Shown piece by piece: positions 1-8,523 of a stretch of 64,000 nucleotides of DNA; position 1 is the first letter of the stretch, and each line of letters opens with the position of its first letter. The position numbers and the translations under genes were made by a program. Under the pieces are notes generated by a model that saw only the letters and a program-made list of their open reading frames with translations, searched no databases and was not told the origin of the DNA. This DNA comes from Flavobacterium galactosidilyticum (GTDB lineage Bacteria; Bacteroidota; Bacteroidia; Flavobacteriales; Flavobacteriaceae): assembly GCF_020911945.1 (NCBI RefSeq), contig NZ_CP087135.1, forward strand, positions 2,406,001 through 2,470,000, read 5' to 3'.

Positions 1-127
1 TTTTTACAAAATAGGTAAATTGAAATCAAAATTGGAAGGAGAAAGTTTGATTTCATAAATAGAGTAGGAATTAGCTACTACATATTTAAACACTTAAAAA
101 TTGTCATTTTTATTTTTTGGCACAAAA

Positions 128-159
128 AAAAGGATAGACTTTTAATTTTCTATCCTTTT
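128..159 (-). terminator. Rho-independent terminator of the OmpA-family gene
   Basis: Perfect 11-bp stem (AAAAGGATAGA / TCTATCCTTTT) with a 10-nt loop, 35 nt past the stop codon of the minus-strand OmpA gene; its own A/T ends give the U-rich tail. Positions 1-127 show no gene I can support. Confidence 0.75.
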
Positions 160-193
160 ATTCATTGCTGAAATTTATGCTATGCTAAGAGAG

Positions 194-2227
194 TTATTTG
201 TTAGCAGGAATTATATCAATAATTACGGTACGATTATAAAAACGTTCCTCAGGAGTTTTGTTTTCAAAAGGAGCATTATTTTCATTTTCACCATATCCAG
301 ACACATCAAATTTGACATCTTTTCTTCCGGTTTTAGCTAAAGCTGCTTCAATAATATTTTTGGTATCGTTTGCACGAGAAAGAGATAGCTTTTGATTGTA
401 TGCTTCTTCACCAATGATATCAGTATGTCCTTTGATAATTACTGTTGCTCCAACAGGAATTTTAGGTGTTACCACTTCAGTAAGGTATTTTTCATACATC
501 TTAATTGTTTTTGAAGTATTGAATTCATAGATAATACTGTATCTCATACCTTCTACAGTTTTTGCTGGAGTCCAAAGTACCATGTGAACTGGAGTTTCTT
601 TCTCTACAATTTTACCACTTTTAGTTTGACCAATCATTTTTACAGTATAATCACCTTCTGGACGACTTCCTAAAATTGATTTTCCAGGGATTTTAACTTC
701 ATCTTCCGTATAAGGTCCAAATGCTTGTGCTTTTCCTTGTTCGTCTGCTACTTGTAATGACCAATAAGACAATGCTTCTCCAGCGCCTTTATTGTTGAAA
801 GTTATATAGCTATCAATTGGTGCTTCTTGTGAAGTTACGATTTGTACTGGTTTCAATGATGCATCAGGACCACTTTGAAATTCCATTAATAAATCAGGAG
901 AGTTACTTTCTATAGAAACTCTACGATCACCTTCACGTAATAAAACTAATTCTAATTTTGCACCTGGCTGTTCTGATGGAATGCTTGGTTTTTCTTGACC
1001 TTTAGTAGCGATTCTCGAAGCGGTAATATCAAACACGTTTACTAAGTAGCTTTTAACTGATTCAGCCATTTCAAGACCATCTGAATTTTCTTTATTCGAA
1101 GATCCTACTAATGTTATTGTCGCTGAAGGATTCTGTTGCATACGTTCTCCAAGAATGTTTAGTACATTGTAATACACTGTCATTTGGCGTTTAGAGCGAT
1201 CTGCTAAGTTTTTAGGAGCAAACAATTCTAATTGATTTTCTTTGAAATTTGTGGCTTGAGTTTTATTTAAAACTACATAACGATTTGGAATTTCAGTAGA
1301 TCCTTCATTAAAGAAAACGTAGTTTCTTAATGGAAAAACCTCAGTCATTCTGCTTTCACCAGGAATATTGCTAGGAGAGTTTACAGTAAATTGGACTTCA
1401 CGATCTTTTATTATATCGGTTGCTTCTTGAATGTTTTTACCTTGTCCCATTTTAAGAGCGATACCAGCTCTAATAGTGGTAATATTCAACGTTTCAGTTG
1501 AACGAGGATTTTGACCAAAATAAGGTTGGAACGAAACAAAAGGAGATAGAATAAATTGCGTTTTTTTAGTATCTGCAGAAAGCGGAATATCATATCCTGC
1601 TCCAATTTGCATAGAAATAAGAGTTTTTTCAACGTTGTCTAAATCACCCGTCACTACTGCTGATGGAGTTTGATTTGGAAAAGCAGGATTTATGCCTAAT
1701 TGATATTCAAAAGATTTGTTTAGGTTAAAAGCCAAACGTGGACCTCCATAAAGATAGAAGTTTGATTTGAATGGAGCAAAACGCAAGCTAGGTTCTACAG
1801 TAATATAACTAAGTTTAGTAGTTAAATCAGCAGGACAGTCACATGCTGTTTTTACTTGGTCAAAAGTACCTTTGCGGCTATCATAACCAGCTTGTAGCAT
1901 CACTCCCCATTTAGAATTCGCCGGGCGATACTCTAAAAGTGGTGCAACGAAAAGTCCAACGCCGTCTCCATCACGAAATGTTGCAGGTGGTGTAAAACTA
2001 GCATTCAACTGATTTGTAGAGCCACGGTAGAAATTAAAATTTGCTCCACCAGCAACACCAAAGAACCAAGAAGGTTTTGCGTACTTTAGTTCTTGTGTTT
2101 GTTGTGCTGCGATTTCATTTTGAACACTTAAAAATGTCAGAAATGCTAATGATAGGCTTTTTATAGGTAAAGTATTAGCTGACCACGATTTACGAGGTGC
2201 CTTTTTATAATTTGTTATACTATTCAT
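194..2227 (-). CDS. OmpA-family outer membrane protein with N-terminal beta-barrel
   Basis: Predicted 677-aa outer membrane protein that should anchor the envelope to peptidoglycan. After a basic N-terminus and a hydrophobic stretch (about 25-41), residues about 50-260 alternate in a barrel-like way and contain phrases such as FGVAGGANFNF and LYGGPRLAFNL, as in porin-like Bacteroidota barrels. A middle region with no recognised domain follows. The last ~115 residues are an OmpA C-terminal domain: a hydrophobic strand, the peptidoglycan-binding stretch IIKGHTDIIGEEAYN, then LSLSRAND and a final NRTVIIDI. The protein is longer than classic OmpA. The downstream end has its own terminator. The DUF3494 gene lies 69 bp upstream on the same strand, so co-transcription is possible. 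The fold is clear from sequence; the ligand of the middle region is unknown. Confidence 0.85.
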   Translation of the reverse strand: MNSITNYKKAPRKSWSANTLPIKSLSLAFLTFLSVQNEIAAQQTQELKYAKPSWFFGVAGGANFNFYRGSTNQLNASFTPPATFRDGDGVGLFVAPLLEYRPANSKWGVMLQAGYDSRKGTFDQVKTACDCPADLTTKLSYITVEPSLRFAPFKSNFYLYGGPRLAFNLNKSFEYQLGINPAFPNQTPSAVVTGDLDNVEKTLISMQIGAGYDIPLSADTKKTQFILSPFVSFQPYFGQNPRSTETLNITTIRAGIALKMGQGKNIQEATDIIKDREVQFTVNSPSNIPGESRMTEVFPLRNYVFFNEGSTEIPNRYVVLNKTQATNFKENQLELFAPKNLADRSKRQMTVYYNVLNILGERMQQNPSATITLVGSSNKENSDGLEMAESVKSYLVNVFDITASRIATKGQEKPSIPSEQPGAKLELVLLREGDRRVSIESNSPDLLMEFQSGPDASLKPVQIVTSQEAPIDSYITFNNKGAGEALSYWSLQVADEQGKAQAFGPYTEDEVKIPGKSILGSRPEGDYTVKMIGQTKSGKIVEKETPVHMVLWTPAKTVEGMRYSIIYEFNTSKTIKMYEKYLTEVVTPKIPVGATVIIKGHTDIIGEEAYNQKLSLSRANDTKNIIEAALAKTGRKDVKFDVSGYGENENNAPFENKTPEERFYNRTVIIDIIPANK

Positions 2228-2296
2228 TTTGTTTGTTTTTTATAAAGTTTTAATATATCCCTCCCAAATTTGAGTGGGATGGATTATTAGTTTTAT

Positions 2297-4084
2297 TTAG
2301 TTACTTGGAACGTTTACTGTTGTATTTACCATTGTTACAGATGCTACTAGAGAAATAGCTCTACCATTAAGCACTGTTTGAGCAGCATTTCCTGATGTTG
2401 AGAATGTAACTCCTGCATTAGCGATTATTGTTCCTACCATAACTCCACCACCAGCACCATTGATGGTTGCTGCAGTACCTACGTACCAGAATACATTTTT
2501 AGCTAATGCTCCATTTTTCATTATAATACTTTTCGCTCCTGTTGGTCCAGCAATTCCTACTGTAAGTCCAGCTGCAGTTTGAAATATCCACGTTGCATTA
2601 GGATCTCCTTGGGCATCTAATGTTAAGTTACCATTGCTTATTTTGAACGTACCGCTAGCTGATTTATAAACTCCCGGAGCTAGTGTAAGTCCACCTAATT
2701 CACCGGCTCCTGGATCAATACCACCTGGTTTTGAAGCTGGAGAAATACTGAGATAAGCAGCATTTGCGTCAAGCAATCCTTGGCTTGCCACTGCAAATGA
2801 AGTTGCTGTTCCTGGAGCGGGAGGTGCAGTGTAAATTCTTCCTGTAACATTACCTACATTTAAAGGAGTTTCAGTGTAAATAGCATTAGCATCATGAAAT
2901 CCTGTTACTAATGTTGATGCAGCTGTAGTTCCAAGACTACCATTATTAATTACAGTATTCAGTCCTTGATTAGTTATTCCAGCGTTTCCACCAAAAGCAC
3001 CAAACATTGCAGCTGTACCAAGACTTATTGATGGTGGTAAAACCACAACTGGAGGTGTTACTGTAGTAGTAAAGTTCCAAACATAATTAGTAGCTAATGG
3101 AATTCCTGCAGTATTTTTAGCAGCTATTGTTATTGTAGCTGTGTAAACTTTCCCTTCTTGTAAAGCTACTGTAGGATCAAATGAAGCGGTAACTCCTGAA
3201 TAAGAAACCGTTCCTAAAACTGCTGTTGTTCCTTGTTTTAAAGTAAAAGAAGAAGCGTTGATAGTTGCTGGATCCATTGCTACACTAAAATTAGCAGTTA
3301 TCGTTTTTAAAAGATTTACATTTATTACATTATTTAAAGGGTCAGTAGCAATAATAGTTGGGTTAATTCCTGTTTTAAAAGTCCACACATAATTAGCTAA
3401 TAATGCTGTATCTGAAGAGTTTTTTGCTCCATTGGTTATTGTAGCGGTGTATGTAGTATTAGCATCTAAAGCAATTGTAGGTGTAAACGATACCGTTGAA
3501 CCACTATATGAAATAGTTCCAAGCACTGTGTTTACTCCTTGTTTTACTGTAAAAGTGCTAGCGTTAAGCGTTGATGGATTCATAGGCATATTAAAAGTAG
3601 CCGAGATGACTTTGTTCAAAACTACGTCAGTACCATTGTTTATTGGATCAGTACTAATAACAATTGGTCTTAAAATTAAACCAGTTGTAAATGCCCAAAC
3701 ATAATCAGTTTGCAGAGCGTTGCCCATTAAGTCCTTAACAGTAGTTTTTACTCTTCCTGTATAGGTTGTGTTTTCAGCTAAAGGCGATGATGGTGTGAAA
3801 GTAGCTGTTTTACCAGAATAGGTTACTATTCCTGCTACGAGACTAGATCCAGTCAAAGTTATAGAAGATTGAGTAATTGATGCAGGATCCATCTCTTCAT
3901 TAAAAGTGATAGTAACAACATTATTTACTGGCACTGCTAAAGCATTCAATACTGGAGTGGTGAATTCTACTATAGGACAGATTCCAACTTTCTCTTGGAA
4001 ATCATCGCTTGCGCATCCTGAAACTAATGCAATAAATAGTATTGCATAGCTTAAAATCAATTTTTTTGTTTTCATTTTTATCAT
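2297..4084 (-). CDS. Secreted Ig-like/DUF3494 ice-binding-type lipoprotein
   Basis: 595-aa exported protein with a lipobox-like signal (LFIALVSGCASDD), so probably an outer-membrane or surface lipoprotein. Residues about 35-340 hold three bacterial Ig-like (Big_5) repeats, each with an 'N..I.ATF...M...TI..SSFTL' and 'Y.ATIT.AAK' pattern and each ending in a 'Y.W.F.T' strand. From about residue 350 there is a DUF3494 domain: ALGTAAMFGAFGG-like start, TPLNVGNVTGRIY, LTLAPGVYKSASGTF, WIFQTAAGLTV, FWYVGTAATI and GTIIANAGVTF. DUF3494 is the family of bacterial and algal ice-binding/antifreeze proteins, but many members have not been tested. A start at the second Met (MKTKK, 4075) is also possible. 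The role, ice binding or adhesion in the cold, is inferred from the family. Confidence 0.85.
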   Translation of the reverse strand: MIKMKTKKLILSYAILFIALVSGCASDDFQEKVGICPIVEFTTPVLNALAVPVNNVVTITFNEEMDPASITQSSITLTGSSLVAGIVTYSGKTATFTPSSPLAENTTYTGRVKTTVKDLMGNALQTDYVWAFTTGLILRPIVISTDPINNGTDVVLNKVISATFNMPMNPSTLNASTFTVKQGVNTVLGTISYSGSTVSFTPTIALDANTTYTATITNGAKNSSDTALLANYVWTFKTGINPTIIATDPLNNVINVNLLKTITANFSVAMDPATINASSFTLKQGTTAVLGTVSYSGVTASFDPTVALQEGKVYTATITIAAKNTAGIPLATNYVWNFTTTVTPPVVVLPPSISLGTAAMFGAFGGNAGITNQGLNTVINNGSLGTTAASTLVTGFHDANAIYTETPLNVGNVTGRIYTAPPAPGTATSFAVASQGLLDANAAYLSISPASKPGGIDPGAGELGGLTLAPGVYKSASGTFKISNGNLTLDAQGDPNATWIFQTAAGLTVGIAGPTGAKSIIMKNGALAKNVFWYVGTAATINGAGGGVMVGTIIANAGVTFSTSGNAAQTVLNGRAISLVASVTMVNTTVNVPSN

Positions 4085-4425
4085 TTTGGGATTTAAGTAT
4101 TTTGTACCCCAAAGGTGATTTATAAAACGGTTGAAAGACTTACACTATTAAATATAAAACTTGTGAAATTCACTTAATTTTTTTTATTTTATGAAAAATC
4201 ATTCGAATGTGACCGTTTATTTTTACTGATAATTATATAGATTAGAAAACATAGAAAGTTCTATGAATAATGCTAAAAAGGCATTGAAGAATAAAAAAAC
4301 GCATTAAAAATTAACAGTACTATCTCTACTTTGGTGACATGCAGCATTTCGTACGTAGTTCTAATATAGAGTTGGGAAGAAATTTAACGTAAGAATAATT
4401 ATTTTTACGAAGTTGTTAAAATGAA

Positions 4426-5029
4426 TTAGAGTTTCTCATTTTTCATTTGTTTGAGCTTGTAAGTTAAAATTGTTAACTCAGTAGTGAAAGTATCTAACGA
4501 GATTACAGACTGTTTTACATTCTAAAAATTTTTTAAAGCTCTTCATTTGAATTTGTAGAATGCTATAGTAGGATGGAGATACCTAGGATAATTACAATTG
4601 GCTGTCTTACTTTAAGATAAGTCATAAATATGAGTTCTTCTACTCTTATTTTGTACTCTATTTTATGTTTTCTTGCCAAATTAAGCTCGTTGCTTCTATT
4701 TTGGAGTTGCAAAGTGTGTTTTTTTTTCATGATATTGAAACGCTAGCTCTTTATTGGCAATCAATAGTTCAGCAGTTAGATTTTCTTTTTCCTGATAGTG
4801 AAAAATGAGTTTATTATTAACTAATATTAATTTTGCTTCATGCTTTTTTTGACAGACTACTTGTTCATTAGCTTATTTTAATTTAACTTAAGATTTTACT
4901 ACGGCGCTTTCTGCAAAAAAAAGTACTCTTTATCAGATAATGCCATAGTGGGATCAGTTCTTTTATCAGTCAATTGTTTAGTAATTAACTGTTCTTTACT
5001 AGGTCATCACCTTGAATAACTGTTTTCAT
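4426..5029 (-). pseudogene. Decayed multi-PAS/coiled-coil sensor protein remnant
   Basis: Reading the minus strand across several frameshifts and stops gives recognisable pieces of a Flavobacterium-type sensor protein. There is an ATG at 5029 (MKTVIQGDDLV), then coiled-coil repeats ENLTAELLIANKELAFQYHEK, closely matching the ANKEL-FQNQEKEKRAAEL repeats of the hybrid kinase at 16645-19329. Then comes VRQPIVIILGISILL, resembling the SHKVRQPVANILGL box of related kinases, and finally QSVISLDTFTTELTILTYKLKQ before a stop. No intact frame remains. The piece keeps only the linker, H-box-like region and C-terminus, so it was probably truncated before decaying. Positions 4085-4425, upstream of the ice-binding gene, hold nothing else I recognise. 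Confidence 0.7.
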
Positions 5030-5058
5030 GATTTATATAATACTTATATTAATAGAAA

Positions 5059-5086
5059 AAACTTCCCAAAAGAAATTGGAAAGTTT
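5059..5086 (-). terminator. Terminator of the YtxH-holin operon
   Basis: Inverted repeat AAACTTCCCAA / TTGGAAAGTTT (one mismatch, 6-nt loop) followed on the minus strand by a run of Ts, 63 nt past the last gene of the operon. Confidence 0.6.
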
Positions 5087-5148
5087 ATGATTTTTATAGC
5101 ATTATAATATATGTAAGGTGTACGCTAAAATGGTTAAAAATGCTATAA

Positions 5149-5490
5149 TTAATTTTCTATAGTTTTTTCCGTACGCTTACTAACTGCTGTTGTTATTACA
5201 AATTGTAATAGTGTTCCCAATATCCTTTTTACGGGACTATGAGTAGAGCCTATTAAAACTTTTTTACTTAAATAACCAGTCGCTAATCCTACTACATTAC
5301 TAACAACATTAGTTCTAAATTCAGACGAGTTAGCTATTTGACCAAATGCTTTTTTTATCAAGTTAGCTGGCTTAAGGCTTTCATATGTATAAAAGTATTG
5401 GTCCTTAAGTTCTATTAATTCATGTTCTTGCTTACGCTTCAATAATGCTATGGCTTCTTTTAAAGTGCTAGTGTGATTAATCTTTTTCAT
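5149..5490 (-). CDS. Small membrane-associated protein, function unknown
   Basis: Third gene of the YtxH / holin-like / unknown operon. I chose the ATG at 5490 (MKKINHTS...), 113 aa, because it follows the stop of the upstream gene with one base between. An in-frame ATG at 5517 would add nine residues and overlap that gene. The N-terminal half is charged and helical (TLKEAIALLKRKQEHELIELKDQ). The C-terminal half has glycine- and valine-rich hydrophobic stretches (NVVSNVVGLATGYLSKKV and RILGTLLQFVITTAV), which could be one or two weak membrane segments. I do not recognise a named domain; the context suggests an envelope or stress role. Confidence 0.75.
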   Translation of the reverse strand: MKKINHTSTLKEAIALLKRKQEHELIELKDQYFYTYESLKPANLIKKAFGQIANSSEFRTNVVSNVVGLATGYLSKKVLIGSTHSPVKRILGTLLQFVITTAVSKRTEKTIEN

Positions 5491-5491
5491 A

Positions 5492-5839
5492 TTAGCTTTT
5501 TTTAAGCATTCTTTCAATTATAAAATTACTTACTGGAAGTTTAATTAGAGGATCTCTGAAGATGTAAAGTAGAATGGAAATAATTAAATAGATACCTGAA
5601 ACAATAAAGAATCCGTAGTAATCCTTTCCTAATAATTCACCAACCCATAATGATAAACCAATGTTTACTAAAAAGGCAAACATCACAAAAACAATAGAAA
5701 CAGCTCCACGTGATAGCATTGAAGATGCAACGTCAGCCGTTTTATCCACTGCTTTCAATTTCATTAATTCTGCTGTTGTTCTCGTATAGTCTTCGGCTTT
5801 TTCAAAAAGCGTCTCTATTGTTGATGTGTTGTTTTCCAT
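5492..5839 (-). CDS. Holin-superfamily-like (phage holin family) membrane protein
   Basis: 115-aa inner membrane protein. Residues 1-35 are charged (ETLFEKAEDYTRTTAELMKLKAVDK); two strong transmembrane segments follow (about 46-68 and 76-96, the second reading FFIVSGIYLIISILLYIF); the tail is basic. This layout matches the chromosomal 'phage holin family' proteins that sit next to YtxH genes in Flavobacteriia. There are no phage genes nearby, so this is a housekeeping or stress gene rather than part of a prophage. It lies 38 bp downstream of the YtxH gene and is almost certainly in one operon with it. Confidence 0.75.
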   Translation of the reverse strand: MENNTSTIETLFEKAEDYTRTTAELMKLKAVDKTADVASSMLSRGAVSIVFVMFAFLVNIGLSLWVGELLGKDYYGFFIVSGIYLIISILLYIFRDPLIKLPVSNFIIERMLKKS

Positions 5840-5877
5840 GATATAAATTTTAAAATAATAACTATTGTAATACGGTA

Positions 5878-6204
5878 TTAGTTATTTTTAATATCGTTTT
5901 TTACTTCGTTGTATTTTGATTTTCCTTCAGCGATTAGATCCTGACCTTCATTTTTTGCATCTTGGAATTTTGATTTTCCTTCAGCATACAAGCTTTCACC
6001 TTCTCTTTTTAATTTATCGTATTTGCTAGAAACCGTTCCTAACAAACTGTCAAGTTTGTCTTTTAGTTCGTCAGCATAGTCGTTGCTTTTCTCCATGATT
6101 TTTTTTCTTGTTTTGTCCCCTTTTTCAGGTGCAAACAATACTCCTAATAATGCTCCAACTGCAACTCCACCTAAAACTCCTAATATTATTTTATCTGCTT
6201 TCAT
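5878..6204 (-). CDS. YtxH domain-containing stress protein
   Basis: 108-aa protein. An N-terminal hydrophobic glycine-rich segment (ILGVLGGVAVGALLGVLFAPEKG) ends in the APxKG turn typical of the YtxH (gas-vesicle-like) family. The rest is a charged amphipathic helix with near-repeats (SLYAEGKSKFQDAKNEGQ, then DLIAEGKSKYNEVKN). The protein probably sits at the inner membrane with a cytoplasmic coil. It is first in the operon with the holin-like gene and the 113-aa unknown. YtxH proteins are often stress-induced; that role here is an inference. Confidence 0.85.
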   Translation of the reverse strand: MKADKIILGVLGGVAVGALLGVLFAPEKGDKTRKKIMEKSNDYADELKDKLDSLLGTVSSKYDKLKREGESLYAEGKSKFQDAKNEGQDLIAEGKSKYNEVKNDIKNN

Positions 6205-6256
6205 AGTTGTTAATTTTTATTGTTATTTAATTTTTTTTTTAATTGTTTAAATTTAT

Positions 6257-6409
6257 TTATACGCTCCTTCCAGAGATTAGTCTAAATAGTATTGCAATAA
6301 CTGCAATAACAAGAAGTACGTGAATGATTGATCCTAAGCTAAATGCGAAAAATCCGATTGCCCAAAAGATGACTAGTATTACTGCTATTGTATAAAGTAG
6401 ATTACCCAT
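6257..6409 (-). CDS. Lmo0937-family 50-aa membrane peptide (copy 1)
   Basis: Short gene of exactly 50 codons: MGNLLYTIAVILVIFWAIGF, then FAFSLGSIIHVLLVIAVIAI, ending LFRLISGRSV. It has two transmembrane segments and a basic tail, as in the Lmo0937 family of small membrane proteins. It is 86% identical by eye to the next gene upstream (6460-6612), so the two are a tandem duplicate pair. The intact frame and the conservation of both copies make it a real gene despite its size. The function is unknown; the context is stress and envelope genes. Confidence 0.8.
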   Translation of the reverse strand: MGNLLYTIAVILVIFWAIGFFAFSLGSIIHVLLVIAVIAILFRLISGRSV

Positions 6410-6459
6410 GTTTTTTTATTTTAAAGAGTTAATAATTAATTACTGTTTAATCAATTGCA

Positions 6460-6612
6460 TCATACTTTCCTCCCAGAGATAAGTCTAAATAGAATTGCTA
6501 TTACAGCAATAACAAGTAAAATATGAATTATAGATCCCGCACTGTAAGCGAAGAATCCTATCGCCCAAAATATAACTAAGATTACCGCGATAGTGTAAAG
6601 TAAATTGCTCAT
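6460..6612 (-). CDS. Lmo0937-family 50-aa membrane peptide (copy 2)
   Basis: Second member of the tandem pair, also 50 codons: MSNLLYTIAVILVIFWAIGF, then FAYSAGSIIHILLVIAVIAI and LFRLISGRKV, stop TGA. It differs from copy 1 at seven positions, mostly conservative. Two hydrophobic helices are separated by a G/S/H turn. A gap of 50 bp separates the genes, so they are probably co-transcribed. No catalytic residues are visible. Confidence 0.8.
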   Translation of the reverse strand: MSNLLYTIAVILVIFWAIGFFAYSAGSIIHILLVIAVIAILFRLISGRKV

Positions 6613-6647
6613 GATTTCTAGTTTTTTATGATTAATTATTTTTTTTT

Positions 6648-7286
6648 TTAGTTTAATCGTAATCCAACGTAAACGCTTAATACACTATTTTTTGCATCTG
6701 GAAAAGTATAATCAGTTCCTGCGTAGTTTCTTTCTTTTCCTACATTAGTTAAACCATAGTTATAACGCACTCCAAAGTTTAGTGCATCTAAATCTACCCC
6801 TAAACCTCCAGCAATACCTGCATCAAACTTGTTAAAATCATTAGTGTCTAATTGATTTTGAGAAGAGAAGATGTTCGAATCTGTTTCTGTTTTTCCACTC
6901 ACCATATAAGCTGCATAAGGACCTACATGAACATTGAAGTTATCCGTGATATTCATTACTAATAGCACAGGAACTTCAATATAATTGACATTGAATTTAG
7001 CTGTACCATTTGCAAAAGCATTATTGTACACTAGTTCAGCTCCTTTAGTGGTGTAGCTAATCTCTGGTTGAATAGCAATACCTTTTGCGACTGGAAATTT
7101 AGCATACAAACCTGCATTAAAACCTGTTAATACATTATTGTCGTCTACTTGATCAGTATATAAGTTCGAGAAATTTAACCCTCCTTTAAAACCAAAAGAA
7201 GCTGTTTTTTCCTGTGCTTGAATTCCTGAGATAGACATTAAACCCAATGCTAATGATGCGAAAATTAATTTTTTTGAATTTTTCAT
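6648..7286 (-). CDS. Porin-like outer membrane beta-barrel protein
   Basis: 212-aa outer membrane protein with a clear signal peptide (MKNSKKLIFASLALGLMSISGIQAQ). The mature part begins FGFKGGLNFSNLY and continues with amphipathic strands (AGLYAKFPVAKGIAIQPEISYTT, IEVPVLLVMNITDNFNVHVGPYAAY). It ends with LSVYVGLRLN, the aromatic or hydrophobic terminal strand expected of barrels. This matches the OMP_b-brl_2 'porin family' group of Bacteroidota, about eight strands. There is no evidence for a specific substrate. It lies in the cluster of small envelope-stress genes. Confidence 0.85.
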   Translation of the reverse strand: MKNSKKLIFASLALGLMSISGIQAQEKTASFGFKGGLNFSNLYTDQVDDNNVLTGFNAGLYAKFPVAKGIAIQPEISYTTKGAELVYNNAFANGTAKFNVNYIEVPVLLVMNITDNFNVHVGPYAAYMVSGKTETDSNIFSSQNQLDTNDFNKFDAGIAGGLGVDLDALNFGVRYNYGLTNVGKERNYAGTDYTFPDAKNSVLSVYVGLRLN

Positions 7287-7447
7287 TTTTGTTTATTTTT
7301 GATTGAATTATTATATTACAAAGATCAGAAGTTAACAGATGTTTATTGTTACAAGACTTTTTGTTAATTTTACAAAATTCACACTTTCGTCCTGATTTAT
7401 GCTTTATAAAATCATATAAATGGCTTTGGTTTAGTGAGTTGATATAA

Positions 7448-7474
7448 AAAAGGCGAGTTAAAAACTCGCCTTTT
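7448..7474 (-). terminator. Strong Rho-independent terminator
   Basis: Perfect 12-bp stem (AAAAGGCGAGTT / AACTCGCCTTTT) with a 3-nt loop, 10 nt past the stop of the coiled-coil lipoprotein gene and followed by a T-rich tail on the minus strand. Confidence 0.9.
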
Positions 7475-7484
7475 AAAAATTGTA

Positions 7485-7943
7485 TTAATTTTTGACTGTA
7501 AAGTTTTTAAGCGATTCGCCTAAATCTTCCATGTCACGGTTATATTCTTTTTTGAACGATTGCCAATCACTATTTGCATCATTCTTGTACATTTCTAATT
7601 TACTTTTTATCTCTTTGTTTTTCATTTCCAGTTCAACAATTTTTTTCTGATATTCAGAATCGATTGTTTTTCCGGTTTTTTTCAGATCAGCTTTCATATC
7701 TGCAATGCGCTTTTCGTTTAGAGAGATAGCTGCATTTGTACTATCCTTAAAAGCTTTCCATTCTTCTTCCGTTGCAGCTCTTCTTGCATCAGAAAGTTCT
7801 ACTTTAGCGTCATTAAGATCTTCTTTAGCCTCTTGTACATTTTCTTTAGCTTCATTTTCTTCCTTTGAAGCATCTTTACATCCTACTAATACTGTTCCAG
7901 CTGTCATTGTTAATAAAGCTAGACTTAAAATTGTTTTTCTCAT
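7485..7943 (-). CDS. Coiled-coil lipoprotein
   Basis: 152-aa lipoprotein: signal MRKTILSLALLTMTAGTVLVGC with a lipobox (VLVGC), then an almost uninterrupted charged coiled coil (EENEAKENVQEAKEDLNDAK and ELSDARRAATEEEWKAFKDS). The length and heptad pattern recall small Lpp-like or 'SlyB-like' stress lipoproteins, but no family is certain. It is a single gene with its own terminator, placed between the porin and CsbD genes. The likely location is the periplasmic face of a membrane. Confidence 0.8.
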   Translation of the reverse strand: MRKTILSLALLTMTAGTVLVGCKDASKEENEAKENVQEAKEDLNDAKVELSDARRAATEEEWKAFKDSTNAAISLNEKRIADMKADLKKTGKTIDSEYQKKIVELEMKNKEIKSKLEMYKNDANSDWQSFKKEYNRDMEDLGESLKNFTVKN

Positions 7944-8037
7944 GTCGATTTATTTTTAGTGTTATTTAAATAGGTTAATTTTTGTTGTAATATTTTGAAT
8001 TAAAAAAGTTAAAAGATTTTATGCAAAAGAGAATACT

Positions 8038-8088
8038 GTTAATAGAGTAGGTTATTTATTGGATATAACTTTAGAGTCCTCTATTAAC
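8038..8088 (-). terminator. Possible terminator hairpin after csbD-like gene
   Basis: Perfect 10-bp arms (GTTAATAGAG / CTCTATTAAC) with a 31-nt loop just past the CsbD-like stop codon. There is no long T run after it, so it could also be an RNA-stabilising hairpin. Confidence 0.35.
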
Positions 8089-8099
8089 TCTCATTTTCA

Positions 8100-8285
8100 T
8101 TAGAGACCATCAAATATTTTGATTAATTCTTCTCTTGTCTTTCCTAATTTATCCTGGCATTTATTTAACATTTCTTCTTTCTTGTCTTCTGAGAAGATTG
8201 ATATGTTATCTGTTAGCAAGGCAAATTTTTCTTTTAATTTTTCTTTCTGTTGTTCCCAGTTTCCTTGCAGCTCCATCGAATCCAT
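8100..8285 (-). CDS. CsbD-family general stress protein
   Basis: 61-aa soluble protein: MDSMELQGNWEQQKEKLKEK, then FALLTDNISIFSEDKKEEML, then NKCQDKLGKTREELIKIF. The pattern G-W-x(3)K-x-K-x-K-x(4)LTD...GK...KLGKT-EEL is that of CsbD, a small helical protein induced by general stress in Bacillus and widely kept in Bacteroidota. It has no signal peptide. A start at Met4 is also possible. The biochemical function of CsbD is not known. Confidence 0.85.
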   Translation of the reverse strand: MDSMELQGNWEQQKEKLKEKFALLTDNISIFSEDKKEEMLNKCQDKLGKTREELIKIFDGL

Positions 8286-8390
8286 ATATATTGTATTACA
8301 GTTAAAATAATTCTAATTACAAATTTGGCTTGATTTTGTAAATCATCTGTTATATAACTTTTAGAAATACTTGCTTTATTCACAGATTTT

Positions 8391-8447
8391 GAAAAAAAAT
8401 GACTATTCGCTATAGATCTAATAATAAATCTTTTTAACGAATAGTCA
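8391..8447 (-). terminator. Terminator downstream of the 69-aa gene pair
   Basis: Perfect 10-bp arms (TGACTATTCG / CGAATAGTCA) separated by 28 nt that contain a smaller AGAT/ATCT pairing. On the minus strand the hairpin is followed by eight Ts. It lies about 75 nt past the stop at 8524. Confidence 0.65.
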
Positions 8448-8523
8448 GTAATGGTTCTCTTATCAAAATAGTAGAGTTCAATTTTCTTATTTATTTTATC
8501 TTACATGGTTAGTATTTTATATA

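Noticed and set aside
5492..5839. Possible prophage because of a holin-family protein
   Set aside because: No terminase, capsid, tail, integrase or lysis enzyme is nearby, and the gene forms an operon with YtxH as in many Flavobacterium chromosomes.
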